A DNA stretch of 64,000 nt, taken from positions 1,240,001 through 1,304,000 of the forward strand of contig NZ_FNSQ01000005.1 in NCBI RefSeq assembly GCF_900105205.1, given 5' to 3'. Below the pieces are notes generated by a model. It worked only from the letters and a program-made list of their open reading frames with translations, ran no database searches and had not been told where the DNA came from. The DNA comes from Microbacterium hydrocarbonoxydans (GTDB taxonomy: Bacteria > Actinomycetota > Actinomycetes > Actinomycetales > Microbacteriaceae). The translations under genes and the position numbers were made by a program. This document shows positions 55,472-63,848 of this stretch, piece by piece (position 1 is the stretch's first letter; every line of letters begins with the position of its first letter).

Positions 55472-57013
55472 ATGACCACTGCAGCCACGACGACCAGCGG
55501 CGACCGGCTGCGATCGGCCGCAGCCGGGCTGAGCGCGACCGTCGTCGCGGTCGGCCTGGCGGAGCTCGTGGCCGCGGTCGTCGAACCGAGCGCGAGTCCG
55601 TTCGCCGTCATCGGCGGGCAGCTCATCGACCTGGCGCCGAGCTGGGCGAAGGATGCCGCGATCGCGCTGTTCGGCACCGGCGACAAGATCGCGCTGATCA
55701 CCGGCATCGCGGTCGTGCTCGTGGCCGTCGCCGCCCTCGCCGGCATCCTCGAGTCGCGGCGCGCGGGTGTCGGATCCGCGATCCTCGGCGCACTCGGTGC
55801 GCTCGCACTCGTCGCGGCCCTGATCCGTCCGGGGGCCGGCCCCTTCGCCTGGCTGCCGGGGCTCGTGGCGGGAGTCGCCGCAGTCGTCGCGCTCCGCCTG
55901 CTCATGCGCACGGTGCATCCGGTCCCGTATCTGCGCGCCGAGCACGAGGAGCGGCGCAGGTTCCTGCTCTGGACCACCGGCACCGCGGCCGTCGGAGTCG
56001 TGGCGCTGCTGGTCGGCACCGCGGCTCGCGGGGCCACCAGATCGATCGAGTCGGTGCGAGCGCTGCTGCGACTGCCGAAGCCGGTCGTGGGCGCTCCGGC
56101 CGTGCCGGTCTGCGCTGAGCTCGACATCCAGGGCCTCGCCGGAGTCGTCACCCCGAACTCCGCGTTCTACCGCATCGACACCGCGCTCATCGTGCCGCGC
56201 ATCGACCCCGCAGACTGGTCGCTGCGCATCCACGGGATGGTCGAGCGCGAGGTCGTGATCACCTGGGACGAGCTCCTCGCCCTGCCGATGCAGGAGGCCC
56301 ACGTGACCCTCGCCTGCGTGTCGAACCAGGTCGGCGGCGATCTGATCGGCAACGCTCTCTGGCTCGGATATCCGGTGCGCGAGCTGCTCGCGAGAGCGGG
56401 AGTCGACCCCGACGCCGACATGGTGCTGTCGACCTCGTCGGACGGCTTCACGGCCTCCACTCCGATCGAGGCGCTGACAGATGACCGCGACGCCCTGCTC
56501 GCCGTCGGGATGAACGGCGACCCGCTGCCCCTCGAGCACGGGTTCCCGGTGCGCATGGTGGTGCCGGGCCTCTACGGCTACGTGTCGGCGACGAAGTGGG
56601 TCACGCAGCTGGAGGTCACGCGCTTCGACCGCGCATCCGCCTACTGGACCGACCGCGGCTGGTCGGAGCGCGGACCGGTGAAGCTGCAGTCGCGCATCGA
56701 CGTGCCCCGTCGGGGGACTCGGATCGACGCAGGGGATGCGGTGATCGCCGGCATGGCGTGGCAGCAGCACGTGGGTGTCGAGGGGGTCGAGGTGCGGATC
56801 GACGGCGGTGCATGGCGCCGTGCGGAGCTCGCCACGCCGATCTCCGTCGACACCTGGGTGCAGTGGCGTCTGGACTGGTCGGCGGAGAGTGGATCGCACA
56901 CGATCGAGTGCCGCGCGCTCAGCGCCGACGGCGAGACGCAGACCTCGGATCCGGCCGACGTCGTGCCCGACGGCGCCCAGGGGTGGCACCGCGTCGAGGT
57001 GTCGGTCTCCTGA
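55472..57013 (+). CDS. Membrane-anchored molybdopterin-dependent oxidoreductase (sulfite-oxidase/YedY-like)
   Basis: 513 residues. The N-terminal ~200 contain about five membrane helices. An oxidoreductase molybdopterin-binding domain follows with FYRIDTALIVPRIDPADW, WDELLALPMQEAHVTLACVSN (molybdenum-ligating Cys282 in LACVSN), GFTASTPIEAL and GFPVRMVVPGLYGY, then a Mo-co dimerisation domain with GDAVIAGMAWQQHVGVEGVEVRIDGG. Probably oxidises or reduces a sulfur- or oxygen-containing substrate on the outer face. TACTCT lies 6 nt before ATG 55472. Confidence 0.9.
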   Translation: MTTAATTTSGDRLRSAAAGLSATVVAVGLAELVAAVVEPSASPFAVIGGQLIDLAPSWAKDAAIALFGTGDKIALITGIAVVLVAVAALAGILESRRAGVGSAILGALGALALVAALIRPGAGPFAWLPGLVAGVAAVVALRLLMRTVHPVPYLRAEHEERRRFLLWTTGTAAVGVVALLVGTAARGATRSIESVRALLRLPKPVVGAPAVPVCAELDIQGLAGVVTPNSAFYRIDTALIVPRIDPADWSLRIHGMVEREVVITWDELLALPMQEAHVTLACVSNQVGGDLIGNALWLGYPVRELLARAGVDPDADMVLSTSSDGFTASTPIEALTDDRDALLAVGMNGDPLPLEHGFPVRMVVPGLYGYVSATKWVTQLEVTRFDRASAYWTDRGWSERGPVKLQSRIDVPRRGTRIDAGDAVIAGMAWQQHVGVEGVEVRIDGGAWRRAELATPISVDTWVQWRLDWSAESGSHTIECRALSADGETQTSDPADVVPDGAQGWHRVEVSVS

Positions 57014-57051
57014 GCGTAACCACCCCCGGCATCCCACCTAGAATTGTCCCC

Positions 57052-58644
57052 ATGCCCGCAGGCGAATCGTTCTACATCACCACGCCCATCTACTACCCCT
57101 CCGATGTGCCGCACATCGGCCACGGGTACACCTCGGTGGCTGTCGACGCGCTCGCGCGCTGGCACCGTCAGGGCGGCGATGACACGTGGATGCTGACAGG
57201 TACAGACGAGCACGGGCAGAAGATGCTGCGCGCCGCGGCGGCGAACAACGTCACCCCCCAGGAATGGGTCGACAAGCTCGTCACCGAGTCGTGGTTCCCG
57301 CTGCTGGAGACGCTCGACGTCGCCAACGACGACTTCATCCGCACCACGCAGGAACGCCACGAGAAGAACGTGCAGACGTTCTTCCAGCGTCTCTACGACC
57401 GTGGTTACATCTACGCGGGTGAGTACGAGGCGCTGTACTGCGTGGGCTGTGAGGAGTTCAAGCCCGAGTCCGAGATCGTCGACGGCACCGGGCCCTTCGA
57501 GGGTCTGAAGGTGTGTGCGATCCACTCCAAGCCGCTCGAGCTGCTGCAGGAGAAGAACTACTTCTTCAAGCTCAGCGAGTTCCAGGACCGCCTGCTCGAG
57601 CTGTACAGGACCAGGCCCGACTTCGTGCGTCCCGATTCCGCGCGCAACGAGGTTGTCTCCTTCGTGAGCCAGGGCCTCAAGGACCTCTCGATCTCGCGCT
57701 CGACGTTCGACTGGGGCATCCCGCTCCCGTGGGACGAGTCGCACGTCATCTACGTGTGGGTCGACGCCCTGCTCAACTACGCGACAGCCGTCGGCTACGG
57801 CTCCGATCAGGAGACGTTCGACCGCCGCTGGCCCGCGTATCACGTGGTGGGCAAGGACATCCTGCGCTTCCACGCCGTGATCTGGCCCGCACTGCTCATG
57901 GCTGCGGGGCTCGAGGTGCCCCAGGGTGTCTTCGCCCACGGCTGGCTGCTCGTCGGCGGCGAGAAGATGTCGAAGTCGAAGCTCACCGGCATCGCTCCGA
58001 CGGAGATCACCGACGTGTTCGGCTCCGACGCGTACCGGTACTACTTCCTCTCCGCGATCGCGTTCGGGCAGGACGGCTCCTTCTCGTGGGAGGACCTGTC
58101 CGCGCGCTACCAGGCGGAGCTCGCCAACGGGTTCGGCAACCTCGCCTCGCGCACCACGGCGATGATCCAGAAGTACTTCGACGGCGTCGTGCCCGAGCCG
58201 GCCGACTACACCGAGAAGGACCTCGAGATCCAGCAGATCGTCGCGGATGCGGCGTCGAAGGCGGATGCCTCGATCGAGCAGTTCCGCATCGACGAGGCCA
58301 TCTCGTCGATCTGGACGATCGTCGACGCTCTGAACGGCTACATCACGGCAAACGAGCCGTGGGCGCTGGCCAAGCAGTCGAACAGCGGAGACGAGGCTCA
58401 GCGCGGGCGCCTCGGCACCGTGCTCTACACGTGTGCCGAGGGCCTGCGGGCGCTCGCGGTGCTGCTCTCGCCGATCATGCCGCAGTCGACCGAGAAGCTC
58501 TGGGTCGCGCTCGGCGCCGCCGCGGAGCTGGGTGCTCTGCAGGACCAGCCGATCCGCGAGGCAGGGGCATGGGGCGTGCTGCGCCCCGGAAGCACAGTCA
58601 CCGCTCTCGCGCCGCTGTTCCCGCGCGTGGAGCAGACCGCCTGA
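57052..58644 (+). CDS. metG: Methionyl-tRNA synthetase
   Basis: 530 residues. Class I synthetase with HIGH at 21-24 (VPHIGHGYTS), one zinc knuckle made by CVGCEEF and a later C-x2-H (VCAIHSK), and KMSKS at about 305 (EKMSKSKLTG); WALAKQ and the anticodon-binding helices follow. This is the short bacterial form without the C-terminal tRNA-binding domain, as in mycobacteria. Charges tRNA-Met. TAGAAT (57039-57044) is 7 nt before ATG 57052. tatD follows by 2 nt. Confidence 0.97.
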   Translation: MPAGESFYITTPIYYPSDVPHIGHGYTSVAVDALARWHRQGGDDTWMLTGTDEHGQKMLRAAAANNVTPQEWVDKLVTESWFPLLETLDVANDDFIRTTQERHEKNVQTFFQRLYDRGYIYAGEYEALYCVGCEEFKPESEIVDGTGPFEGLKVCAIHSKPLELLQEKNYFFKLSEFQDRLLELYRTRPDFVRPDSARNEVVSFVSQGLKDLSISRSTFDWGIPLPWDESHVIYVWVDALLNYATAVGYGSDQETFDRRWPAYHVVGKDILRFHAVIWPALLMAAGLEVPQGVFAHGWLLVGGEKMSKSKLTGIAPTEITDVFGSDAYRYYFLSAIAFGQDGSFSWEDLSARYQAELANGFGNLASRTTAMIQKYFDGVVPEPADYTEKDLEIQQIVADAASKADASIEQFRIDEAISSIWTIVDALNGYITANEPWALAKQSNSGDEAQRGRLGTVLYTCAEGLRALAVLLSPIMPQSTEKLWVALGAAAELGALQDQPIREAGAWGVLRPGSTVTALAPLFPRVEQTA

Positions 58645-58646
58645 GC

Positions 58647-59516
58647 ATGACGTACGTGCAGCAGCGAGGCGGCGACGGGCGCAAGGACCTCCGGTACCCG
58701 GCGACCCCCGAGCCCCTCGCCGTGCCGGTGTACGACAACCACGCGCACCTCGAGATCCTCGACGGCGATGAGCCGCTGTCGCTGACCGAACAGCTCGATC
58801 GTGCTGCCGCGGTCGGGATCGCCGGGGTGGTGCAGGCGTCGGGAGACATCGAATCGTCGCGGTGGGCGGTCGAGGCCGCGGCATCCGATCGTCGAGTGCT
58901 CGCGGCCGTCGCGATCCATCCGAACGATGCGCCCGCATACGCCGAGGAGGGCCGCCTCGATGAGGCGATCGCGATCATCGACGAGCTTGCCGCGCATCCT
59001 CGCACCCGCGCGATCGGCGAGACGGGGCTCGATTTCTTCCGCACCGAGCCGGACCGCCGGGGCCCGCAGTTCGACTCCTTCGAGGCGCACATCGCGCTCG
59101 CGAAGAAGCACGGCATCGCGATGCAGATCCACGATCGAGACGCGCATGACGCGGTGCTCGAGATGCTCGACCGCGTCGGCGCGCCGGAGCGAACCGTCTT
59201 CCACTGCTTCTCGGGTGACGACGCGATGGCGCGGATCTGCGCGGATGCCGGGTATCACCTGTCCTTCGCCGGCAACGTCACCTTCAAGAACGCGCAGAAC
59301 CTCCGGGACGCGCTCGCGGTGACGCCGCTCGACCGGATCCTCGTCGAGACCGACGCGCCGTTCCTCACCCCGACGCCCCTGCGCGGACGGCCGAATGCCC
59401 CGTACCTGGTGCCGATCACGGTGCGGTTCATGGCGGCGGAACTCGGCATCGAGGTCGACGAGCTGTGCGCCCAGCTCGCCGCGAACACCCTGCGGGTCTA
59501 CGGCTCGTTCGACTGA
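58647..59516 (+). CDS. tatD: TatD family metal-dependent hydrolase (DNase-like)
   Basis: 289 residues of the amidohydrolase-type TatD fold. Metal ligands are visible in YDNHAHLE (H32, H34), AIGETGLDFF (E), MQIHDRDAHD (H), VFHCFSG (H) and VETDAPFL (D). An N-terminal extension of ~28 residues precedes the barrel. Family members are 3'-5' exonucleases and D-aminoacyl-type hydrolases. Operonic with metG, the classical order. Its last 19 bp overlap the convergent MFS gene. Confidence 0.93.
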   Translation: MTYVQQRGGDGRKDLRYPATPEPLAVPVYDNHAHLEILDGDEPLSLTEQLDRAAAVGIAGVVQASGDIESSRWAVEAAASDRRVLAAVAIHPNDAPAYAEEGRLDEAIAIIDELAAHPRTRAIGETGLDFFRTEPDRRGPQFDSFEAHIALAKKHGIAMQIHDRDAHDAVLEMLDRVGAPERTVFHCFSGDDAMARICADAGYHLSFAGNVTFKNAQNLRDALAVTPLDRILVETDAPFLTPTPLRGRPNAPYLVPITVRFMAAELGIEVDELCAQLAANTLRVYGSFD

Positions 59517-60772
59517 GGCTCGTTCACCGACTGATCCACCGGTGCGGCACTGACGATCTGCGAGATCGGCTTCCAGACCAGCAGCAGGGTGAGCGCCGCC
59601 CCGACGAAGGCGAACCACCACGGCCCCGTGAGGCCCCACACCTGGGCGATCACGCCGCCCAGCGCCTGGCCGATCACCATGCCGCCGAACACGCCGACCA
59701 TGTTGACCGAGGCGACGCGTCCCTGCAGCTCCGCGGGCACGAGGCGCTGACGGACGGTGGTCGAGATGGTGCCCCAGATGAACGCGTAGGCGCCGAAGAC
59801 GAACATGATCACCAGCGCCACCCATCCGGTGGTGGTGAGCGCGAACGCCAGATGCATCAGCACCTCGAGCGACAGCACCACGCGCATCAGGGTGGCGAAC
59901 GACACATGCCGCTCGAGCCAGCCGAAGCACAGCGTCGCGAGGATGCCGCCGGCTGCCGACGCCGTCGTGAGCGCTCCGTAGCCGACCGCACCCATGTTCA
60001 GATACTCGGTGGCGTAGAGGACGAGCACGCCCCAGGGCGCCGCCCACGTGACGTTGAAGACCAGGATGATCAGCACCAGCATCCGCACCGGCGGGTTCTG
60101 CCACAGCCAGCGGAGTCCTTCGGCGATGTCGGTGTGCACGTGGGCCCGCTCGCCCTCCACCGCCGAGCGCGGTGGTACAGGGGTGCGCGCCATGCGCGAG
60201 ATCAGCACGACGGCGAGCAGCACGCAGAGGACCTCGACCAGGAAGGGCCAGGCCGAACCCGCGGCGAACAGGAAGGCGCCCAGCGGCGGGCCCGCGAACT
60301 GGTTCGCGACGAGGTATCCGGCCTGCAGGCGCGCATTGCCGATGCCGAGGTCGGCCGGCTTCACCAGCATCGGCAGCAGCGTGCTCCCCGCGGTGTCGAC
60401 GAACACCTCTGCCGTGCCGTACAGGAAGGCGACGGCCAGCACGATCCAGATGTTCGCGGTGCCGGTGATCAGGAACACGCACAGACCGGCGAGCACGACG
60501 GCGCGAGCCGCGTTCGCGAACATCACGAGCCGCCGGCGGTCGAAGCGGTCGGCGATCGCACCCGCGTGCAGACCGAAGAGGAGCCACGGGAGGAACTGCA
60601 GGATCGCTCCGGAGGCGACGAGGATCGGCGACGAGGTCATCGACGCGATGAGCAGGGGAGCGGCGGCGAGAGCGACGCCGTCTCCGATGTTGCTCGTCCA
60701 CGATGACGCGAGCAGCCAGCGGAAATCCCTGCCCATCCGTCGAGGTGCGATCAGTTCACCGAGAGAGGGCAT
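59498..60772 (-). CDS. MFS transporter (putative drug exporter, DUF894/MFS_3 type)
   Basis: 424 residues, 12 membrane helices. WLLASSWTSNIGDGVALAAAPLL at the start, FGLHAGAIADRFDRRRLVMFANAARAVVL as the loop-2/3 signature, and a duplicated organisation in the C-terminal half are typical of MFS_3/enterobactin-exporter-like proteins. Cargo unknown. ATG 60772 is preferred over GTG 60775 because TAGTCT (60784-60779) ends 6 nt before it. Divergent from rsmA; it sits where many actinobacteria have rpf between tatD and rsmA. Confidence 0.88.
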   Translation of the reverse strand: MPSLGELIAPRRMGRDFRWLLASSWTSNIGDGVALAAAPLLIASMTSSPILVASGAILQFLPWLLFGLHAGAIADRFDRRRLVMFANAARAVVLAGLCVFLITGTANIWIVLAVAFLYGTAEVFVDTAGSTLLPMLVKPADLGIGNARLQAGYLVANQFAGPPLGAFLFAAGSAWPFLVEVLCVLLAVVLISRMARTPVPPRSAVEGERAHVHTDIAEGLRWLWQNPPVRMLVLIILVFNVTWAAPWGVLVLYATEYLNMGAVGYGALTTASAAGGILATLCFGWLERHVSFATLMRVVLSLEVLMHLAFALTTTGWVALVIMFVFGAYAFIWGTISTTVRQRLVPAELQGRVASVNMVGVFGGMVIGQALGGVIAQVWGLTGPWWFAFVGAALTLLLVWKPISQIVSAAPVDQSVNEPQSNEP

Positions 60773-60843
60773 CACAGCAGACTAGTGGGAGGGTCGGACA
60801 GCGGCGGCGCTTCGAGGGAGGGGCCGTAGGGGACAATGGACCA
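60773..60843. promoter_or_regulatory. Divergent leaderless promoters MFS / rsmA
   Basis: Minus strand TAGTCT (60784-60779), 6 nt, ATG 60772. Plus strand GACAAT (60832-60837), 6 nt, ATG 60844; here the first base of the -10 is G rather than T. No ribosome-binding sites. Confidence 0.55.
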
Positions 60844-61713
60844 ATGACAGTCACCCTGCTCGGCGCCACCGAGATCCGCCGCCTCGCCACCGAGCTCGAT
60901 GTCACCCCGACCAAGAAGCTCGGGCAGAACTTCGTCGTCGACGCGAACACCGTGCGCAAGATCGTCACCGCCGCCAAGGTGCAGCCGGGGGAGCGGGTCG
61001 TCGAGGTCGGGCCGGGGCTCGGATCCCTCACGCTCGCGATCCTCGAGGCGGGGGCCGCGGTGACCGCGGTCGAGATCGACCATCGCCTAGCCGCGCGCCT
61101 GCCGCAGACCGTCGCAGAGCACGGCGTCGCCGCCGACATGCTCACGGTGGTGGATGCGGATGCGCTGCGCATCACCGAGCTCCCCGGCGAGCCGACGGTG
61201 CTGGTCGCCAACCTGCCGTACAACGTCTCGGTGCCGGTGCTGCTGCACTTCCTGGAGAGTTTCTCGTACCTGCAGCGCGGGGTGGTCATGGTGCAGGCCG
61301 AGGTCGCGGAACGGCTGGCCGCGAAGCCAGGGTCGAAGATCTACGGCTCGCCGAGCGTCAAGGCGGCCTGGTACGGGGAGTGGAAGCTCTCGGGCACCGT
61401 CTCCCGCCAGGTGTTCTGGCCGGTGCCGAACGTCGACAGCCTGCTCGTCGGCTTCGACCGCTCGGTCGGCGAGCGCGGCAGCGAGGAGGAGCGTCGTCGC
61501 ACCTTCCGGATCGTGGATGCCGCCTTCAACCAGCGACGCAAGATGCTGCGCCAGGCGCTGTCCGGTCTCTTCGGCAGCTCGGCCGCGGCATCCGAGGTCC
61601 TGATCGCGGCCGGCGTCGCGCCGACGGCCCGCGGCGAGGACCTCACGGTCGACGACTATCAGCGTGTTGCGCAGCAGGTCGCCTTGATCGAAGACGCCGT
61701 CGTCAGCGACTAA
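60844..61713 (+). CDS. rsmA: 16S rRNA (adenine(1518)-N6/adenine(1519)-N6)-dimethyltransferase
   Basis: 289 residues. PTKKLGQNFVVD (22-33), SAM motif I VEVGPGLGSLTLAIL, motif II AVEIDHRLAARL, catalytic NLPYNVSVPVLLHFL and PVPNVDSLLVGF are the KsgA/RsmA signature set. Dimethylates the two adenines of the 3'-terminal 16S hairpin. The TAA stop (61711-61713) is also the first half of the -10 for the next gene. Confidence 0.96.
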   Translation: MTVTLLGATEIRRLATELDVTPTKKLGQNFVVDANTVRKIVTAAKVQPGERVVEVGPGLGSLTLAILEAGAAVTAVEIDHRLAARLPQTVAEHGVAADMLTVVDADALRITELPGEPTVLVANLPYNVSVPVLLHFLESFSYLQRGVVMVQAEVAERLAAKPGSKIYGSPSVKAAWYGEWKLSGTVSRQVFWPVPNVDSLLVGFDRSVGERGSEEERRRTFRIVDAAFNQRRKMLRQALSGLFGSSAAASEVLIAAGVAPTARGEDLTVDDYQRVAQQVALIEDAVVSD

Positions 61714-61722
61714 TCTGGCACC

Positions 61723-62790
61723 GTGACCGACTCTCCCCGCTTCCGTCCGAACGTCCCCGAGCTGCACCGGCCGTACGCGGCCGACGAGAGCCGCTACCAG
61801 CAGTTCGAGTACCGTCAGGTCGGCACCTCAGGTCTGTACCTGCCCCCGATCTCCCTCGGACTGTGGTGGAACTTCGGCGACAACATCCCGCTCGACAACC
61901 AGCGCGCCCTGCTGCGTCACGCGTTCGATCGCGGTATCACGCACTTCGACCTGGCGAACAACTACGGACCGCCCTATGGCTCGGCCGAGAAGAACTTCGG
62001 CCGGATCTTCGCCGAGGACTTCCGCCCCTACCGCGACGAGCTGATCATCTCGTCCAAGGCCGGGTGGGACATGTGGCCGGGGCCCTACGGAGACTTCGCG
62101 AGCCGCAAGTACATCCTCGCCAGCGCCGAGCAGTCGCTGACCCGCATGGGCCTCGACTACGTCGACATCTTCTACTCGCACCGTGCGGACCCGGTGACCC
62201 CGGTCGCGGAGACGGTCGGGGCGCTCGACACGCTGGTGCGTCAGGGCAAGGCGCTGTACGTCGGCATCTCGTCGTACAGCGCGGAGCGCACGGCCGAGGC
62301 GGTCGCGGTGGCGACAGAGCTCGGGACGCCGCTCGTCATCCACCAGCCCGCGTACTCGATCCTGAACCGGTGGGTCGAAGACGGACTCACCGACACCCTC
62401 GAGCAGTCCGGTCTCGGAGCCATCGCCTTCACCCCGCTCGCCCAGGGACTGCTGACCGACAAGTACCTCGGCGACGGCACGGCGGCGCGCGCACAGAAGC
62501 GCGGCTCGCTGCCGGACGCTCCGCTGTCGGATGCCGCGGTGCAGACGCTCAGGTCGCTGAACGACATCGCCCGTGAGCGCGGCCAGTCGCTCGCGCAGCT
62601 GGCGCTGCAGTGGACGCTGCGCAATCCGGTCGTGGCCTCCGCGCTGATCGGCGCCTCGCGGCCCGAGCAGCTCGACGAGAACATCGCGGCCGTGAACGGG
62701 CCCGCCTTGACGACTGAGGAGCTGGCGCGCATCGACGAGCTCTCCGGCTCGATCGACGTCGATCTGTGGGCGACGTCCACGGAGCTGTGA
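61723..62790 (+). CDS. Aldo/keto reductase (YghZ / glyceraldehyde-3-phosphate reductase-like)
   Basis: 355 residues. Catalytic D76 and Y81 (FDLANNYG), K112 (SSKAGWDMWPGPYG, a motif characteristic of the YghZ/L-GAP reductase group) and a histidine in FYSHRADP (~150). Reduces aldehydes such as L-glyceraldehyde 3-phosphate or methylglyoxal with NADPH. GTG 61723 sits 6 nt after TAATCT (61711-61716). It separates rsmA from ispE, which are often adjacent elsewhere. Confidence 0.9.
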   Translation: MTDSPRFRPNVPELHRPYAADESRYQQFEYRQVGTSGLYLPPISLGLWWNFGDNIPLDNQRALLRHAFDRGITHFDLANNYGPPYGSAEKNFGRIFAEDFRPYRDELIISSKAGWDMWPGPYGDFASRKYILASAEQSLTRMGLDYVDIFYSHRADPVTPVAETVGALDTLVRQGKALYVGISSYSAERTAEAVAVATELGTPLVIHQPAYSILNRWVEDGLTDTLEQSGLGAIAFTPLAQGLLTDKYLGDGTAARAQKRGSLPDAPLSDAAVQTLRSLNDIARERGQSLAQLALQWTLRNPVVASALIGASRPEQLDENIAAVNGPALTTEELARIDELSGSIDVDLWATSTEL

Positions 62791-62803
62791 CGGGACCCCC
62801 GAC

Positions 62804-63736
62804 ATGACGTTCGCCACCCCCTCCGACGCCGTGCACGTGCGCGCGCCGGGCAAGATCAACGTCTACCTCGGGGTGGGCGGGCGCCATGACGACGGATACC
62901 ACGCGCTGGCCACGGTCTTCCAGGCGGTGTCGCTGTACGAGGACGTGATCGCGCGGCATGCCGACGACTTCTCGATCACGGTGTCGGGTGTCGACGACCC
63001 GGATTCGGTGCCGCTGGACGACCGCAACCTGGCGATGCGTGCGGCGAAGCTGCTCGCGACCGCGGCCGAGTACGACGGGGGAGTGGCGCTCGAGATCCGC
63101 AAGAGCGTGCCGGTCGCCGGCGGCATGGGCGGCGGTTCGGCCGACGCCGCGGCCGCCCTCGTGGCCTGCGACGCGCTGTGGGGCACCGGATTCTCGACCG
63201 CGCGACTGCACGAGCTTGGCGCGCGCCTCGGCGCCGATGTCCCGTTCGCTCTGCACGGCGGCACGGCCGTCGGCACCGGGCGCGGCGACCAGCTGAACCC
63301 CGCGCTCGCCCGTGGACGATTCGACTGGCTGCTGGTGCCGAGTGACGACGGACTGTCGACCCCGCTCGTCTATGCCAGGCTCGATGCGCTGCGCGAGGCG
63401 GAGGGTGCTCTCGCCGATGAGCCTGCGGTGTCCCTCGACGTGCCGGTGCCGGTGCTGCAGGCGCTCCGCTCCGGCGACCCCGTGCTGCTCTCGGAGAGCA
63501 TCTACAACGACCTCCAGGAGGCCGCTCTCTACGAGCGTCCCGAGCTGGAGACGACGATCCTGCGCGGCATCCACGCCGGTGCACTGCAGGGGATCGTGTC
63601 GGGGTCTGGGCCCACGGTCGCGCTGCTCTGTCCGAGCCCAGAGGGCGCTCAGCAGGTGCAGTCGATGCTGCGGGAGCAGGGCATCCACTCCCTGCACGTG
63701 CATGGCCCCGTCCAGGGCGCGCGCATCATCGGCTGA
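62804..63736 (+). CDS. ispE: 4-diphosphocytidyl-2-C-methyl-D-erythritol kinase
   Basis: 310 residues, GHMP kinase. VRAPGKINVYLGVGGRHDDGYH at the start, the ATP loop PVAGGMGGGSADAAAAL (~102-118) and C-terminal GIVSGSGPTVALL are IspE hallmarks. Phosphorylates CDP-ME in the non-mevalonate isoprenoid pathway. Starts 13 nt after the AKR stop, so it is probably carried on the same transcript. Conserved neighbour of rsmA in actinobacteria. Confidence 0.96.
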   Translation: MTFATPSDAVHVRAPGKINVYLGVGGRHDDGYHALATVFQAVSLYEDVIARHADDFSITVSGVDDPDSVPLDDRNLAMRAAKLLATAAEYDGGVALEIRKSVPVAGGMGGGSADAAAALVACDALWGTGFSTARLHELGARLGADVPFALHGGTAVGTGRGDQLNPALARGRFDWLLVPSDDGLSTPLVYARLDALREAEGALADEPAVSLDVPVPVLQALRSGDPVLLSESIYNDLQEAALYERPELETTILRGIHAGALQGIVSGSGPTVALLCPSPEGAQQVQSMLREQGIHSLHVHGPVQGARIIG

Positions 63737-63765
63737 CGCGCGCACCAGGCACGGCTGACGCGCGC
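63731..63765 (+). repeat. Direct repeat after ispE
   Basis: GGCTGACGCGCGC occurs at 63731-63743 and again at 63753-63765, separated by 9 nt; the first copy includes the ispE stop codon. Flanking GCGCGC runs could pair, but no clean terminator stem was found. Confidence 0.6.
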
Positions 63766-63848
63766 CGCATGCGTGCGAGGTGCGCTTGATCCACCTTGCG
63801 TACATAATGTAGTGACGATGTGACCGTGCACATACGAGGAGGTCTGTG
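63766..63848 (+). promoter_or_regulatory. Promoter region of partial LacI gene
   Basis: TACATAATGTA (63801-63811) is an 11-bp odd palindrome in an A/T-rich patch, likely an operator and overlapping a -10 (TAATGT, 63805-63810, or CATAAT, 63803-63808). GAGGAGG lies just before ATG 63849, so this gene is leadered. Confidence 0.5.

Noticed and set aside
52685..57037. Very long open frame on the minus strand (about 1450 codons)
   Set aside because: It is antisense to the fused ABC ATPase, the GH1 enzyme and the molybdoenzyme, all of which have clear motifs. Such frames arise in high-GC DNA from codon-position bias; its translation is low-complexity Arg/Gly/Asp-rich without domains.
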